DNA from: Phaeoceros laevis
Lineage: Eukaryota > Anthocerotophyta > Anthocerotopsida > Notothyladales
Assembly (NCBI GenBank): GCA_049999765.1
Contig: JBNGIQ010002827.1
Span: 1-31,339, forward strand
DNA length: 31,339 nucleotides
Reading direction: 5' to 3'
The notes under the pieces are model-generated. The model was not told the DNA's origin. It saw nothing but the letters and a program-made list of their open reading frames with translations, and did no database searches. Both the position numbers and the translations under genes were made by a program. Position 1 is the first letter of the stretch. Each line of letters starts with the position of its first letter. Positions 10,310 through 21,229 of the stretch are shown here, one piece after another.

Positions 10310-13300
10310 CTGACCGAGCTGTCCTAAGCTTGGTCGATTCTGTGCATAACAGTGTTGGCACACTCAAGTAACTGCTATCTCGAACACTTGGCACAAGGCA
10401 CAGCACGCCATTTCTATCTCAGACGGTTGCGACAGCTTGTTGATGGAATTCGCAAGAGATGATCAATGTATACACAGACGAGACGAACTTCAAGATAATC
10501 CCTTCCCGCTGGATAACCCCAGACTTTTTGCTTTCAAATGGCAGGAGCAACTAGTTCTAACTCGGAAGCATCTAGTCCGCCGCACAGCTTGCAAGCAGAA
10601 TTACAGGACTCGCAACAATTGCAGATATGGAGAGGACCAGCCAAGCTGAGACTCAGACTGGCTGGAAAAAAACGCACTGCACAGCTCGTCTTCTTACAAA
10701 CGCCGAAAGAGCACAAAACTCCAAAAGGACACTCACTGAAACCAGGCCAACATATCCTTGGAACTAGCATGCATGAGAAGTGTCGGCATTGCAGCTGCTG
10801 CGCATGTTCTGGTCCAAAATTCTCACAGAAAGAAGCAGGGGAAGACAAGGTCGCACAAAATCCTCCATCGCAAAACAACAGCAAATTCCTCCCGCAAGCC
10901 CCAAGCACAGCCAAACAAGGAGGGGTGTCGGAAAGGAAAGCTGGCCGCGGATAAGAGGAGGCAGCTCGGCGTGCTAGACAAGGTGCGCGGCAGTGGCGGG
11001 GAGGGGAAGAGGGCACGGCAGCGGCAGAGGCCCAGGCAAGCAGGAAGGCAGGCAGGCAGGCAGGCCTGCGCGGCAGAGTCCGCAGAAGCGCGAGAGCGTG
11101 GCTACGGGGAGAGGAGAAAGAGACGTGACGCGCGTGCGGAGACGACGCGCGAGAGGGAAATGGCGGGGAGTGGTGGTGTGTAGGAGGGCCTTGCTCGGTG
11201 ATCATCGGCCCCCGCCCGGTCTTTATACCGCATACCGTCCCTGTACATCCGCCGACGTACGCAGGTGATCACGACTTACCATAGGTCTAACTTAATCATC
11301 GGGACGGCGCTACCCTGGCAAAACCCCGGCAATAATGGCCAGGCAGTCCGTCCGGGGCACAAGGTACACTGTAAGGCCCACTTTTCACCCAATGCTGTAA
11401 ACCGGCGAATCTGAATCTATCCCGCCCTACGACGGGTTTACGGTTCCGGTACAGCATGTCCGCCGTACCCAGCTGTTACCAGGCGTAGACGAGGGCGTAT
11501 CACTGCCTAATTATAACACAGGAGCGTAAACTTGAACGGCATGATTGGCCGTAATCGGGTCGAGTTGACTATGGCCAACCGAACCGTATGAAACCGAGGA
11601 GTCGTCTCTCTCCGGCAGTACGTCTACGGTCGGCACGTCGATGACAGGCCGATGATGAGTCATTGATGACCCGCACCTGTCCAGGTCCTGACCTGACGGG
11701 TTTCAATTCCGGCACTAATGCTGCTGCCGCGAGGACTCATGGGTGGGGCTTACGCAACTTGACCAACCTTTGCAGGCCCCGGTGAAGCGGTCAGGTCGAG
11801 GACGGTCAAGGCGAAGCGGTCGTGGCCGTCGCGACTAGCCGTTGGCGTCTTCGGTATGTATCTCATGTATGTGCTCGGCGGACCGTATGGTTTGTCCGGC
11901 GCCCGTTGACATGGCTGTCTGCTATTTTCGCTTTACCGCTTTTGAAGCTTTATCAAAAGCAACGTATTCGCCATGTTGTATGGATACACGTATGGGAACA
12001 GTCCAAGCGTAGGTATCGTCGTGTGTGCGCGTACGTGGGTTGGGCTCACGCCTGCCTGCAAAGGCTGCCCATTGCCTTGGTTGGTGAGGCATGTGACAGA
12101 CCTGCTGCCCCCGCAACCGGTCACCCCCTGCCCTGCCCGTCACCCTCAACGTTTGTCTCCTCTCTCCCAGTCCGACCCAATCCCTGGAAGAGCCTTCTCC
12201 TCCCCGTTCCCTATTATCCTCATGCCAAGTTGCTGCCCAAAGCCTGCCCTGCAGGAAGGACATGCAAAAGCAAACAAAAATCTGACTTCCATCCCCGGTA
12301 GTCGTTTCTGTTTAGCAGGTAGGAGGAAGGATTATTTATCGAGATCTATGGATTATTTATTGTGCTTAGAGTAAAGATCATAGTCAAACAAAATAAAGGT
12401 TACAAAATAGTAGGTGTGAGATAAAGATAAACGCACCAAGTAGACTTCACAGGATGCTTTGAGGTAAGTACAACCGTGGAGCCACCAAGTCACAAAATGG
12501 GGTAGAGCAAGAAATCACCACTTAGCCAATTTGCGCTTAAAAAAAATAGAGTTCATTAAAAAATACAAAAAAGATAAAGTTAGGGTGGCCCAAATCACCC
12601 CCATCTACTTGTAAGCGAATTTGTGCTTCATGCATGCCAACAAAGAGCTATAGGCCCTATAGGGATATTAGGCAAATGTTGGGAAAGCCAAGGGGTTACG
12701 ATTGTGTGTGAACAATTTGCCACTTTGTTGTGTAAAAAGGACTTAAACCCACTCTTGTTTGCTTTCACGAGAGACTTCAATGAAAAGCTCAAAGAGAGTC
12801 ACACGGCAACGGTGATGTCGCCGTCCATCCTCATCACATAGCGAGTTTCACCAGAAAGGGTAAGTAGCAGCGGCTGGCGTTCACGGACCATCCATCCCAC
12901 CGGCGGGTTTGGTAAATCAGCTCACGAGGAAGAGAGCGCCATCCCGTCGGTCGGTCACGTGCACTCTTTTACCACCGCTTTTCCGTTGCCCAACAAGTCC
13001 ACTGCAATGTCAACGGATTCCGTCCCTTTTGCGACAACCAGACCGGCTAGACTTCGTTTCTTCTGACTGTCGCCCGTTCACGGGACCAAACAACTACTGC
13101 GCCCACAGCTTCCGTTCCGTCGCACCAAGCCCCGTCGCCTCCCGCCGTCCAAGTAGTGTGTGTAGAATGTGTTTCGTATAATGCGAGGAATTAAATACAA
13201 AGAGCCAACTTTGCCAGCGTATTGACAAGGACGGCAACGGGAATTATTGAACGGACGGCCCCTGCGGCCTGAATTGGGCCGATTGGCGGAACCCACCAGG

Positions 13301-13981
13301 CCGCTGCAAGTCAGTCTTCTGCGGTTTGTCATGTACGGTCACCAACTCGCATGCGTCGCACCTACGATCTGCTCTACATACATACGGCCCGGCGTAGGCT
13401 GACTGACAGGCAGGATCAAGGAGGGGGGGATACGCACCCGGTCACGACCGGCAGGCCATTAAACGCATCGCCTTCAAGCCAGTCTGGCGGGTACCCGCCT
13501 TCCGTTTCCCAGAACCAGCCCACAGGGGCAGGAGCCGTTGCCTCACGTTGCCGTCCCATCCGACTGGCTAAAGACGACACCGGACACGGCTGCCAGTTGA
13601 TGGCAACCGGGGCTTGATTTCAAGTTTCGCACGGGAATAATTCGCGACGGTTAATGCAAGTAAATCGCATTGCAATCTCCCAGGTACTGCTAACAACAGC
13701 ATGCACGCATTTCACTTCCTGGAAAATAATTGCGGGCACCCATGGAAGCATGAAATGGAAGGTTTTGGAGAAGGGAGGTTATTACCCGCTTGTGGATATG
13801 GCAGCGTGGATTTGTCCATCCGACATGGCTCCGGTACGCGGCATACTTATGGAGGTCTCAAGATGTATCATGCGGCTGCTGTACTGTTTTTCACTCCGTG
13901 ATTGTGGCACATCCCTGCCCTGCTGCATCCTCGTGTGAGTGAGAAGTGGAACTGGGTAAAAAAACTACGCAAGCAAAATTT
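10310..13981. other. gene-poor stretch: bHLH leader and promoter, then intergenic DNA
   Basis: 10310 to about 11200 reads on the minus strand as a GC-rich, strand-asymmetric region (purine-rich on plus, so pyrimidine-rich in the transcript), with a short GGCA repeat run near 11047-11064. It is best read as the bHLH leader and core promoter. 11200-12300 is CpG-rich with no gene I can support. 12300-12850 is AT-rich. 12850-13640 is again CpG-rich. 13640-13981 is the 3' side of SBDS. The longer ORFs here lack ATG starts or protein-like composition. An old transposon remnant is possible but no terminal repeats or transposase/integrase motifs were seen. Confidence 0.45.
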
Positions 13982-15676
13982 TCAGCGGCTGTAGTCATTG
14001 AGGTCGTTCACTCTGTCCACAATGGCTGTGTCTATCAAGCACTCGTCTGGGCTGAGAGGGGGGAGGTTGCTCAGCCTCCTTTTCAAGTTGTGCTTGTGCC
14101 AGTCGCTCTTGAAGTGCTCTCTGTACTGCTTGCTGTCTCCTACACCGGCTTCACAGGTTTTACATCTCTGCACCTTCTCCCCCTGCTGCTGCTGCTGCTG
14201 GCCTCCTCTTGAGCTGGTGGGCTGCTGCACTTTAGGCGTAGCTCTGCCACTACTGGTAGCCCTTGTTGGCCCAGTGATGGCATCCAGCTCGTCGCTGGTC
14301 AGTGTGGCACCAGTCTCACCTAGTGACAGAGCGCCCATTGCTCGTGTATCTCTGTCATCGTCGTCAAACTCGTCCAACCGTTCACTCCCCTCGTTTTGCA
14401 CAGCCACAGCTAAAACCTCAACTCGGCCATTGAGCTCTCTTGTCAGGGCATCCACCGCCCGGAATCTACCAGGCTCCAGCTCACATACCTGTTAGGTGCA
14501 ACAACATGTTGGTCACTACAGCACAAGGCAACTATATGTCAAAGAGAGGATGAGAAGCTCTAGTTCTTGGCCATCATAGCAAAGCTCAGGGTGCCGTATT
14601 ACCACAACAAATGTGTTGCCAACAACCTCCTCCGATGTTGTGCCCATGTCAGCAGACCAAGCATAATATAGGCTCTCGCATAATACTGCCTTTTCCTCCA
14701 CAGGGACAACAAGCCGCAGTTTCATCTTTGCTCTTGTAATAGGAAACTTCTTCTGTAGCACAGGTATGAGCTCCAGTGCCTGGAACCCTCAGCAGACAGG
14801 CGTGAAACCAGGTATCCGTTACTCTACTTCTGCATCACGCTGTGCTCATATCTAGGAAGTTAAAAAAACTACGCAGTCAAGCAGACCAATTCCGTGGAGT
14901 TTAACTTCACTTCGATTCAAGAAACCATCGAATTGTACCTGCTGCTTTGAGCTTTTGTGAGGCACGACAGCAAAATGGACCTCCTTCATCAAGCGCTCAA
15001 CCATACTGATGGTGTATGGGCGTTGAGTTTCTGGATTGACAGTCTTGTCCATCACTATCATGGCAATGTCTCGAAATTGATTAGTCAGCTGAGATTCTCG
15101 CTCCTTGTCAGCCACCTGAACCTCGCCTTTGTTTAAGATCTGTCATGCGAGCAAAGACGTCATACAATTCGCCTCAACATAAAATCGGCAAGCCAAGCGA
15201 ACCCTAATTTTGAGCCATTCCAGTGTAGATGTATTGAGGCAAGGTCAAAACATTTGCAGTTTCCACATTCACTTCAATTCGTCAGCAGTTTAGACGAAGC
15301 ATACCTCCAAGCAGATCTCCTCCTCGTTGCTGGTGCCAAAAGCTTTCACTAACTCCTCGGAGTTTGCCAAAACGCCTTTCGAAACATTTCCAAACACTGT
15401 CTTGGTTTGCAGCACCTCGTCGATGTCCTTCTCCCTGATAACAAGCCAGCAAGACGAGAATGCTTCTAAGCACACAGCAGCAGTATCGCAAAAATTTGGT
15501 GAGTCCTGAGATTGATCAAGTCTGGCGAGTAAGACTCCTTACACTCCAGATCTCCAAGAGAGCACCTTGTTCTTGTAACAAGCGATTTCAAACCGTTTTC
15601 CATTCTTCTTCAGACGCACCACGGCAACATTCGTGAGGCGCTTCTGTCCCACAGGTTGCTTCACGGTGCGGGACAT
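13982..15676 (-). CDS. SBDS: SBDS ribosome maturation protein with C2H2 zinc finger
   Basis: Plant homologue of SBDS/Sdo1, which works with the GTPase EFL1 to release eIF6/Tif6 from pre-60S ribosomal subunits. Five exons: 15676-15543, 15434-15305, 15139-14939, 14779-14603 and 14488-13982. Their sum is 1149 nt, an exact 383 codons (382 aa). The N-terminal FYSH domain carries [14 protein letters not shown] and [12 protein letters not shown]; the middle domain has [17 protein letters not shown]; the third domain has [10 protein letters not shown] and [11 protein letters not shown] plant-type extension follows: an acidic patch, a Gly/Gln run and a C-x2-C-x12-H-x5-H finger (Cys323, Cys326, His339, His345) in a [17 protein letters not shown] context, ending DLNDYSR. 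An in-frame ATG at 15772 would add 32 residues, but the family start is at 15676. It is divergent from the PPR gene, with 203 bp between start codons. Confidence 0.96.
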
Positions 15677-15879
15677 GTCTGCCAGAAAGCTCGATACCGC
15701 TGTAATCCACTCTTCAAAATTGTCAAAATACAACTCCAAGTTGTCGTTTCGTTTGTAGTGAGGACACGTCATGCCAGGACTTGCGTTGTGGCAACACAAT
15801 GACACCGTGAACTATCCTATCCCTCTGGCGGGCACGCAACATAGGCAGGCAGGACCTGCCTACCAATATTACGGAAGAG
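15677..15879. promoter_or_regulatory. 203-bp bidirectional promoter, SBDS / PPR
   Basis: The start codons of SBDS (-) and the PPR gene (+) are 203 bp apart, so both promoters and both 5'UTRs share this segment. I see no clear TATA box in either direction. The SBDS frame stays open back to an ATG at 15772 inside it. Confidence 0.75.
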
Positions 15880-18800
15880 ATGAGCGGTCTAGGCAGCACC
15901 TCCAAGGTTTGGGGCAGCGTGCTTGGTGACCGTCCTCTCAGCCTGGATCTGCCTACCTTAACGTCAAGGAGTGGTCAGTTGGAGGTAGCAAGCGTTGCAG
16001 GCGATGCAAGGTTTGAAACACTGAGGCGACTATGTGAGAATGGACAGGTCACGGAGTCTGTTAGAGCTTTAGAAGTCCTGGTGCAGCAAGAATCTCATGT
16101 TGACAGATATCTCTTCCAGCGCGTCCTCAAAAGGTGCATTGCAGCAAAGGACTTGGGACTTGGCCGGCGTGTTCATGTTCTAATTGCGGAAGCCGGGTAC
16201 CATACCGACACTTTCCTGGCAAACCACACCATTCGCATGTATGGCTCGTGTGGGAAGTTGGATGAAGCAATGCAGGTCTTCACAAAGGTCCCTGCACAAG
16301 ACACCTTTATGTGGTGTTCCATTATTTCGGCACATGCTGAGTGTGGACAATGCAGTCAGGCTATTAATTTGTATCGACAGATGCGACAGTCGCCTGTGAA
16401 ACCCAACAGCTACGTATATGTGGCAGTTCTTAAGGCATGTACCAGTGCAACGGATGCCGCTACAGGCAAGGAGGTCCATGCTCATATTCCAGAAAGTGTC
16501 ATCCAGTCCGATAAGTTCGTTGGCACCTGCCTTGTGGACATGTATTCAAAATGTGGGAGCTTGGGGGATGCTCGTGAAGTGTTTGATAAGCTGCTAATTA
16601 AAGATGTAGTGACATGGACTGCCATGATCGCAGGATATGCTAAGCATGGGCTTGGTGAAGAAGCTCTGGGTCTTTATGCCAGAATGCAACAGGAGGGCAT
16701 GACTGTAGGTGACCGTGTTACCTTTATGTGCCTCCTGCAAGCATGTGCTAGCGCTGGAGCACTAAATCAGGGTAAGCAGCTTCATGCACAGATTCAGCAG
16801 AGAGGGCTGGAAACTAATTTAGCTGTCGGCAACTGCCTGGTACACATGTATGCAAAGTGTGGGAGCCTGGCTGAAGCACGTAAATTGTTTGACAGAATGG
16901 CTATGAAGGATGTTGTGACATGGAATGTCATGATGGCAGGATATGTTCAGCATGGGCTGGGTCAAGAGGCCCTCACACTCTATGCCAGTATGCGACAGGA
17001 ATGCATGACACTAGCCACTCCTGCTACTTTTGTGTGTCTCTTGGAGGCGTGTGCGAGCATCCAAGATTTGCATCAGGGCAAGGAGCTCCATGCACAGATT
17101 CAGCAGAGTGGCCTTGAAGCTGATACGACTATTGGCAACTGCCTGGTGGACATGTATGCAAAATGTGGGAGCTTAGAGGAAGCTCGCAACGTGTTCAACA
17201 GATTGCCCTCAAGAGATGTTGTCACATGGACTGCCATGATTGCAGGTTATGCGCAGCATGGGCTGGGTCAGGAAGCCCTTGCTCTTTATGGAGATATGCA
17301 ACATGATGGCAGGACCCCAGCTAATCATGTAACCTTTACCTGCCTCCTGAAAGCATGTGCTAGTGTCAGAGCTCTGCATCAGGGAAAGCAGCTTCATGCA
17401 CAGATACAGCAACAAGAACTGATTGCCGATGGCAATCTTGGTACTGCATTGGTGGATATGTACGCAAAGTGTGGGAGCCTAGAGGAGGCCCGCAAAGTAT
17501 TTCACAGTTTGTCAGTAAAAGATGTGTCGACCTGGAATTCAATGATTGCAGCATATTCAGAGCTAGGGCTTGGTCAGGAAGCGCTTGACATGTATGCAAG
17601 TATGCAACAAGAGGGTGCCACTACTGCGAATCGTGTGACATTCTTGTGCCTCCTCAAATCGTGTGCAATCGTTGGAGCTCTGGATCAGGGGAAGCAACTC
17701 CATGCACAGATTCAGCAAAGAGGCCTGGACACAGATGTGGTTGTAGGTAGCTGCTTGGTGGACATGTATGCCAAGTGCGGGAGCTTAGAGGAAGCACGCA
17801 TCCTGTTTGACAGCTTACCCACAAGGGATGTTGTCACATGGACTGTCATGATCTCAGGATATGTACAGCATGGGTTTGGCCACAAGGCACTCACTCTTTA
17901 TGCAAGTATGCTACACGAGGGGGTGCTTTTGGCTGATAAAGTTATGTTCGTTTGTCTTTTAAATGCCTGTGCAGATGTCGGAGCTTTGCACCAAGGGAAG
18001 CAGCTTCATGCACAAATCCAGCAAGTGGGGCTGGATGCTGATGTGGCTGTTTGCAACTCCCTTTTGGACATGTATGCGAAATGTGGGAGTGTCGAGTATG
18101 CTCACAGAGTCTTTGACACTTTGCCCACAAGAGATGTGGTGACATGGAATTCTCTGCTTAATGGATATGCGCAACAAAGTGCCGGCAAGAAGGCAATGCA
18201 ACTATTTGAAGAGATGCAACAGCAAGGTGTCAAACCCGATGATGTTACTTTCACATGTCTTCTGGTGGCGTGCAGTCATGAAGGCCTGGTGCAAGAGGGC
18301 CAGGAGTACTTCAGAGCGATGACCAAGGACCATGGCGTCACTCCCACAGTTAACCATTACAGTTGCATGGTTGATCTCCTTGGACGGTCAGGCCTTCTAG
18401 ACGATGCAGAAAATATTTTGGACACCATGCCTTTCAAAGAGGATGTTGTTGGCTGGACATCTCTGCTGACGGCCTGCAAAATCTATGGTCACATAGAGCG
18501 TGGAAAGCGATGCTTCAACCGTTTGATTGCTTTGGAGCCTGAAAGTGCGGTTCCTTATGCGCTTATGGGTAACATTTATGCAAATGCAGGTAGGTGGAAG
18601 GATGTAGATGAAGTAGAGCGCCTCCGAGTGTCTGCAGGTGCCTGGAAGAAGCCTGCAAAGGCGTGCATTGAAGTAAATTACAACGTGAAGGAGTTCACAG
18701 TGGGAGACGAGAGAGCTGATGTTTCTCTGAAGCTGAGGCGCATAAATCGGAGGTTGAAGGATGAAGGAGGCCATGTACCGCAAACCGAGTTGGTATTGAA

Positions 18801-19050
18801 GGCAGTGTCTGACAAGCACAAGGAAGATGCATTGTGCGGACATGCTGAGAAACTGGCACTAGCGTATGGTCTCTTGAACACTCCAGATGGGACTCCCCTC
18901 CTGGTCACTAAAAATCTCAGAATGTGCAATGACTGCCACAGTAGCACCAAGATCATGTCACACCTCGAGAACCGAGAAATTGTAGTTAGAGATGCCCACC
19001 GTGTGCACCGCTTCCTGGAAGGATCTTGTTCATGTGGAGATCGGCATTGA
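15880..19050 (+). CDS. DYW-class pentatricopeptide repeat protein, intronless (1056 aa)
   Basis: PLS-class PPR proteins bind organelle RNA; those with a DYW domain carry the cytidine deaminase activity for C-to-U RNA editing. This 1056-aa ORF is uninterrupted. An N-terminal region of about 55 residues, Ser/Leu-rich with few acids, could be a plastid or mitochondrial targeting sequence. P-L-S triplets follow, marked by MYAKCGSLEEAR and RDVVTWT/N motifs, then E1/E2 motifs (about residues 830-925) and the DYW domain. The deaminase HxE signature is present as HAEK, and CNDCH and CSCG supply the zinc and terminal cysteines. The protein ends GDRH rather than GDYW. The MYAKCGS motif recurs at nt 16540, 16846, 17152, 17458, 17764 and 18070, exactly 306 bp (102 residues) apart. 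The editing target cannot be deduced by eye. Confidence 0.98.
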   Translation: MSGLGSTSKVWGSVLGDRPLSLDLPTLTSRSGQLEVASVAGDARFETLRRLCENGQVTESVRALEVLVQQESHVDRYLFQRVLKRCIAAKDLGLGRRVHVLIAEAGYHTDTFLANHTIRMYGSCGKLDEAMQVFTKVPAQDTFMWCSIISAHAECGQCSQAINLYRQMRQSPVKPNSYVYVAVLKACTSATDAATGKEVHAHIPESVIQSDKFVGTCLVDMYSKCGSLGDAREVFDKLLIKDVVTWTAMIAGYAKHGLGEEALGLYARMQQEGMTVGDRVTFMCLLQACASAGALNQGKQLHAQIQQRGLETNLAVGNCLVHMYAKCGSLAEARKLFDRMAMKDVVTWNVMMAGYVQHGLGQEALTLYASMRQECMTLATPATFVCLLEACASIQDLHQGKELHAQIQQSGLEADTTIGNCLVDMYAKCGSLEEARNVFNRLPSRDVVTWTAMIAGYAQHGLGQEALALYGDMQHDGRTPANHVTFTCLLKACASVRALHQGKQLHAQIQQQELIADGNLGTALVDMYAKCGSLEEARKVFHSLSVKDVSTWNSMIAAYSELGLGQEALDMYASMQQEGATTANRVTFLCLLKSCAIVGALDQGKQLHAQIQQRGLDTDVVVGSCLVDMYAKCGSLEEARILFDSLPTRDVVTWTVMISGYVQHGFGHKALTLYASMLHEGVLLADKVMFVCLLNACADVGALHQGKQLHAQIQQVGLDADVAVCNSLLDMYAKCGSVEYAHRVFDTLPTRDVVTWNSLLNGYAQQSAGKKAMQLFEEMQQQGVKPDDVTFTCLLVACSHEGLVQEGQEYFRAMTKDHGVTPTVNHYSCMVDLLGRSGLLDDAENILDTMPFKEDVVGWTSLLTACKIYGHIERGKRCFNRLIALEPESAVPYALMGNIYANAGRWKDVDEVERLRVSAGAWKKPAKACIEVNYNVKEFTVGDERADVSLKLRRINRRLKDEGGHVPQTELVLKAVSDKHKEDALCGHAEKLALAYGLLNTPDGTPLLVTKNLRMCNDCHSSTKIMSHLENREIVVRDAHRVHRFLEGSCSCGDRH
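16540..18170 (+). repeat. tandem 306-bp PLS repeat units inside the PPR gene
   Basis: Six copies of the ATGTAT-GCAAA-TGTGGGAGC block start at 16540, 16846, 17152, 17458, 17764 and 18070. The spacing is 306 bp every time. Units share long nucleotide matches, including CAGCTTCATGCACA and GCATGGGCT blocks. The regularity suggests amplification by unequal exchange, homogenisation by gene conversion, or both. Confidence 0.9.
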
Positions 19051-19460
19051 AAAAATGGTGTACGCTGTATGCTCAGCTGTGAATCGTAAATAGCGGAAAC
19101 TAGTTGCACCGGGTTCCCTTTCCTCACATAGTGAAGCCTGAAACCTAATAGCAGCAGTGGCTAGAGGGGCACATAGTAATGGCCTAACATCGTCTGCTGT
19201 GCTTGCCTTGTCCTGCTCGTACCAGATCCCGATACTTGTCCGTATGCCATCTCTGGGTTCCGGTGGCCGTGGGCATTGTCAACCCATGATTTGCCGAGCG
19301 TATTCCACCAGTTTCTGAGGTTCCACTTCGAGGGCAATGTCCATGGTCTAATGGGCAGTTCCAGCTTGCGTCCTCTCCTAGGAGCAATGTCATGCAATTT
19401 CATGTTGAAAAGGTTCAGCGCGTGGAGCCCGTAAACCTCCGAACTGGCCGTGATAAAAAG
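19051..19460. other. convergent 3' region of PPR and UROD
   Basis: This stretch holds the 3'UTRs of two genes that face each other. Short ORFs are present on both strands. I see no gene. Confidence 0.5.
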
Positions 19461-21229
19461 TTACACACAAATGAGTTCGCCGGCAGATGCGGAAGCCTGT
19501 TGCCCAGAGACTGAATTGAGGCCACTTTCTCTTGCTAACCTACAGAACATTGCCACTGCCCACTCTGGAGTACCCTGAATAACACCATGACCTACGTTCA
19601 GAATGTGCCTTCTGCCACCAGCGTCCGATATGCAGCGATTCACCGCCTCAGAGATACTTTGCTCAGGGCCGAAGAGAATCATGGGATCGATGTTCCCCTG
19701 CAAAGAAAACCCTCACTCAATAAGATATCCACAACAATCGTGTGGCACATGGTCACAAAGAAGGCTTGTAACCAACCTGTAGGACGGTTTCTTCTCCGAA
19801 GCATGCTCGAGCTCTCTGCATGTCCGTTCCCCAATCTAGACCGACAACATCGGCACTAGACCCTTTGGCCAGCAGGTGCAATTTGCCTGTACCCCCATTG
19901 GCATGGAATATGAGGGGTGTGTTTGGATGCACCGCCTTTACTCGGGTGATGAGCTCGTCCGCATAGGGCAAGCTGAACTCAGCAAACTGGTTCGGTGAAA
20001 GGTGGTGTGCCCAGGAGTCAAACACCTGAACAATCTGAAATGGAGAACATCGGTGAGAAAGCAATGCCATCATCTAGATACACTGATTATGGTACTGTAA
20101 GGCTATAGAGCGCTACCTGGGCACCTGACTCAATTTGATGACAGATGTAGGTATAGAGTGCCTCTGTTAGATGCCTTAAGAAGGTATGCAAGATCTGGGG
20201 TGCTGCACACACACCAAAGACCTCAACATGCGTAAGTAACCCATCAGAAGTTTGCAGCATTTAAGGAAACATCAGCATCAAGTCCATCAGCCAGCATTCT
20301 GCAAGTAAGCTTTGGTGCAGGCTGCAGCCAAGTAAGAGAATCTACAGTGTAGCATGATGCTCTTGGTCGTCACCAGGTTCTTTTCTGCTGATCCCTCCAT
20401 AGCATATGCAGCCAGAGTCCACGGACTCCCAACAAAACCTATTAGCGCGGCCTTCCCATCCACTTCTTTCCGGAGAGAGGATAGAATTTCTCTGATAAAG
20501 GGCAACGACTTGTCTGGATCACCCAGTGACCTACGAAAAGCATGGGCAAAAACCCATGAGCAAGGAGGTCCACAGAAGGCTTTCCAGCTTAACCATCCAT
20601 CCCAAACAAGAGACCTGACATTACCTAAGGGATACCACATCGTCTAGTGTGCGCACTGGAGAAGCAATCACAGGACCCTTGCCCTTCACCATATCAAACT
20701 CAATCCCGAGAGCTGGCAACGGTGTGAGAATGTCAGAAAACATGATCACTCCATCAGTTTGAAAAGAGCGCCAAGGTTGGAGGGAGAGCTCGATGGCAAT
20801 GTCCGCTGTCTCAGACCTTTGTCGAAAGGAATATTTGTCGGAAAACCTGGGGGCAGGCACAGCGTCCATTGTCACAACCAAGAACCGGAATGCAAGGCAA
20901 AGCCCTTCAGAGTATCGGAACGTGGCTCCTACTTTCTGAAGTCTGCCATGTAGCGACCAGCTTGTCGCATTAGCCAAACTGGAGTTCTCTCTGCATCTGC
21001 AACCACACGGTAGAGCACCTGACAAATTTCAGCCATCATACACGAGAACTTTTTGCTCCCTGATTCTGCAATTGGTAGACGGAAATTGAGCTAGCTTCGT
21101 GAACGAGCAAACTTTACCTTCCCCACGGGCAACTCGGAGGAGCAGAGGATCCTTGTTCTGCACCGTGGCGCACCCTGCTGCCTCAGCAGCCATGACCGAG
21201 GTCATGACAGTTGCCAGCGAGGCCGCCAT
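19461..21229 (-). CDS. UROD: uroporphyrinogen decarboxylase, HEME-type
   Basis: It converts uroporphyrinogen III to coproporphyrinogen III by four decarboxylations, feeding chlorophyll and haem synthesis in plastids. Seven exons: 21229-21118, 20996-20933, 20846-20625, 20530-20346, 20202-20117, 20034-19777 and 19697-19461. They total 1164 nt with phases agreeing at every junction (387 aa). Seen: [11 protein letters not shown]; the signature [36 protein letters not shown]; the second signature region [47 protein letters not shown]; and [15 protein letters not shown]. Exon 2 could begin 6 nt later at an alternative cag. Only about 26 residues precede the enzyme core, short for a plastid transit peptide, and an in-frame TGA lies just upstream of the ATG. 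It is divergent from aldolase. Confidence 0.96.

Noticed and set aside
10534-11205. 223-codon minus-strand ORF upstream of the bHLH
   Set aside because: It lies in the GC-rich leader/promoter. Its Ala/Pro/Ser/Arg/His runs follow from base composition, and two other frames are open as well.
11822-12301. 159-codon plus-strand ORF
   Set aside because: It starts at GTG and has no ATG-led conserved core or splice partner. Its basic, Trp/Arg-rich composition looks like non-coding GC-rich DNA.
18678-19127. antisense ORFs along the PPR gene
   Set aside because: They mirror the codon pattern of the intact PPR frame; their repeated peptides simply reflect the 306-bp repeats.
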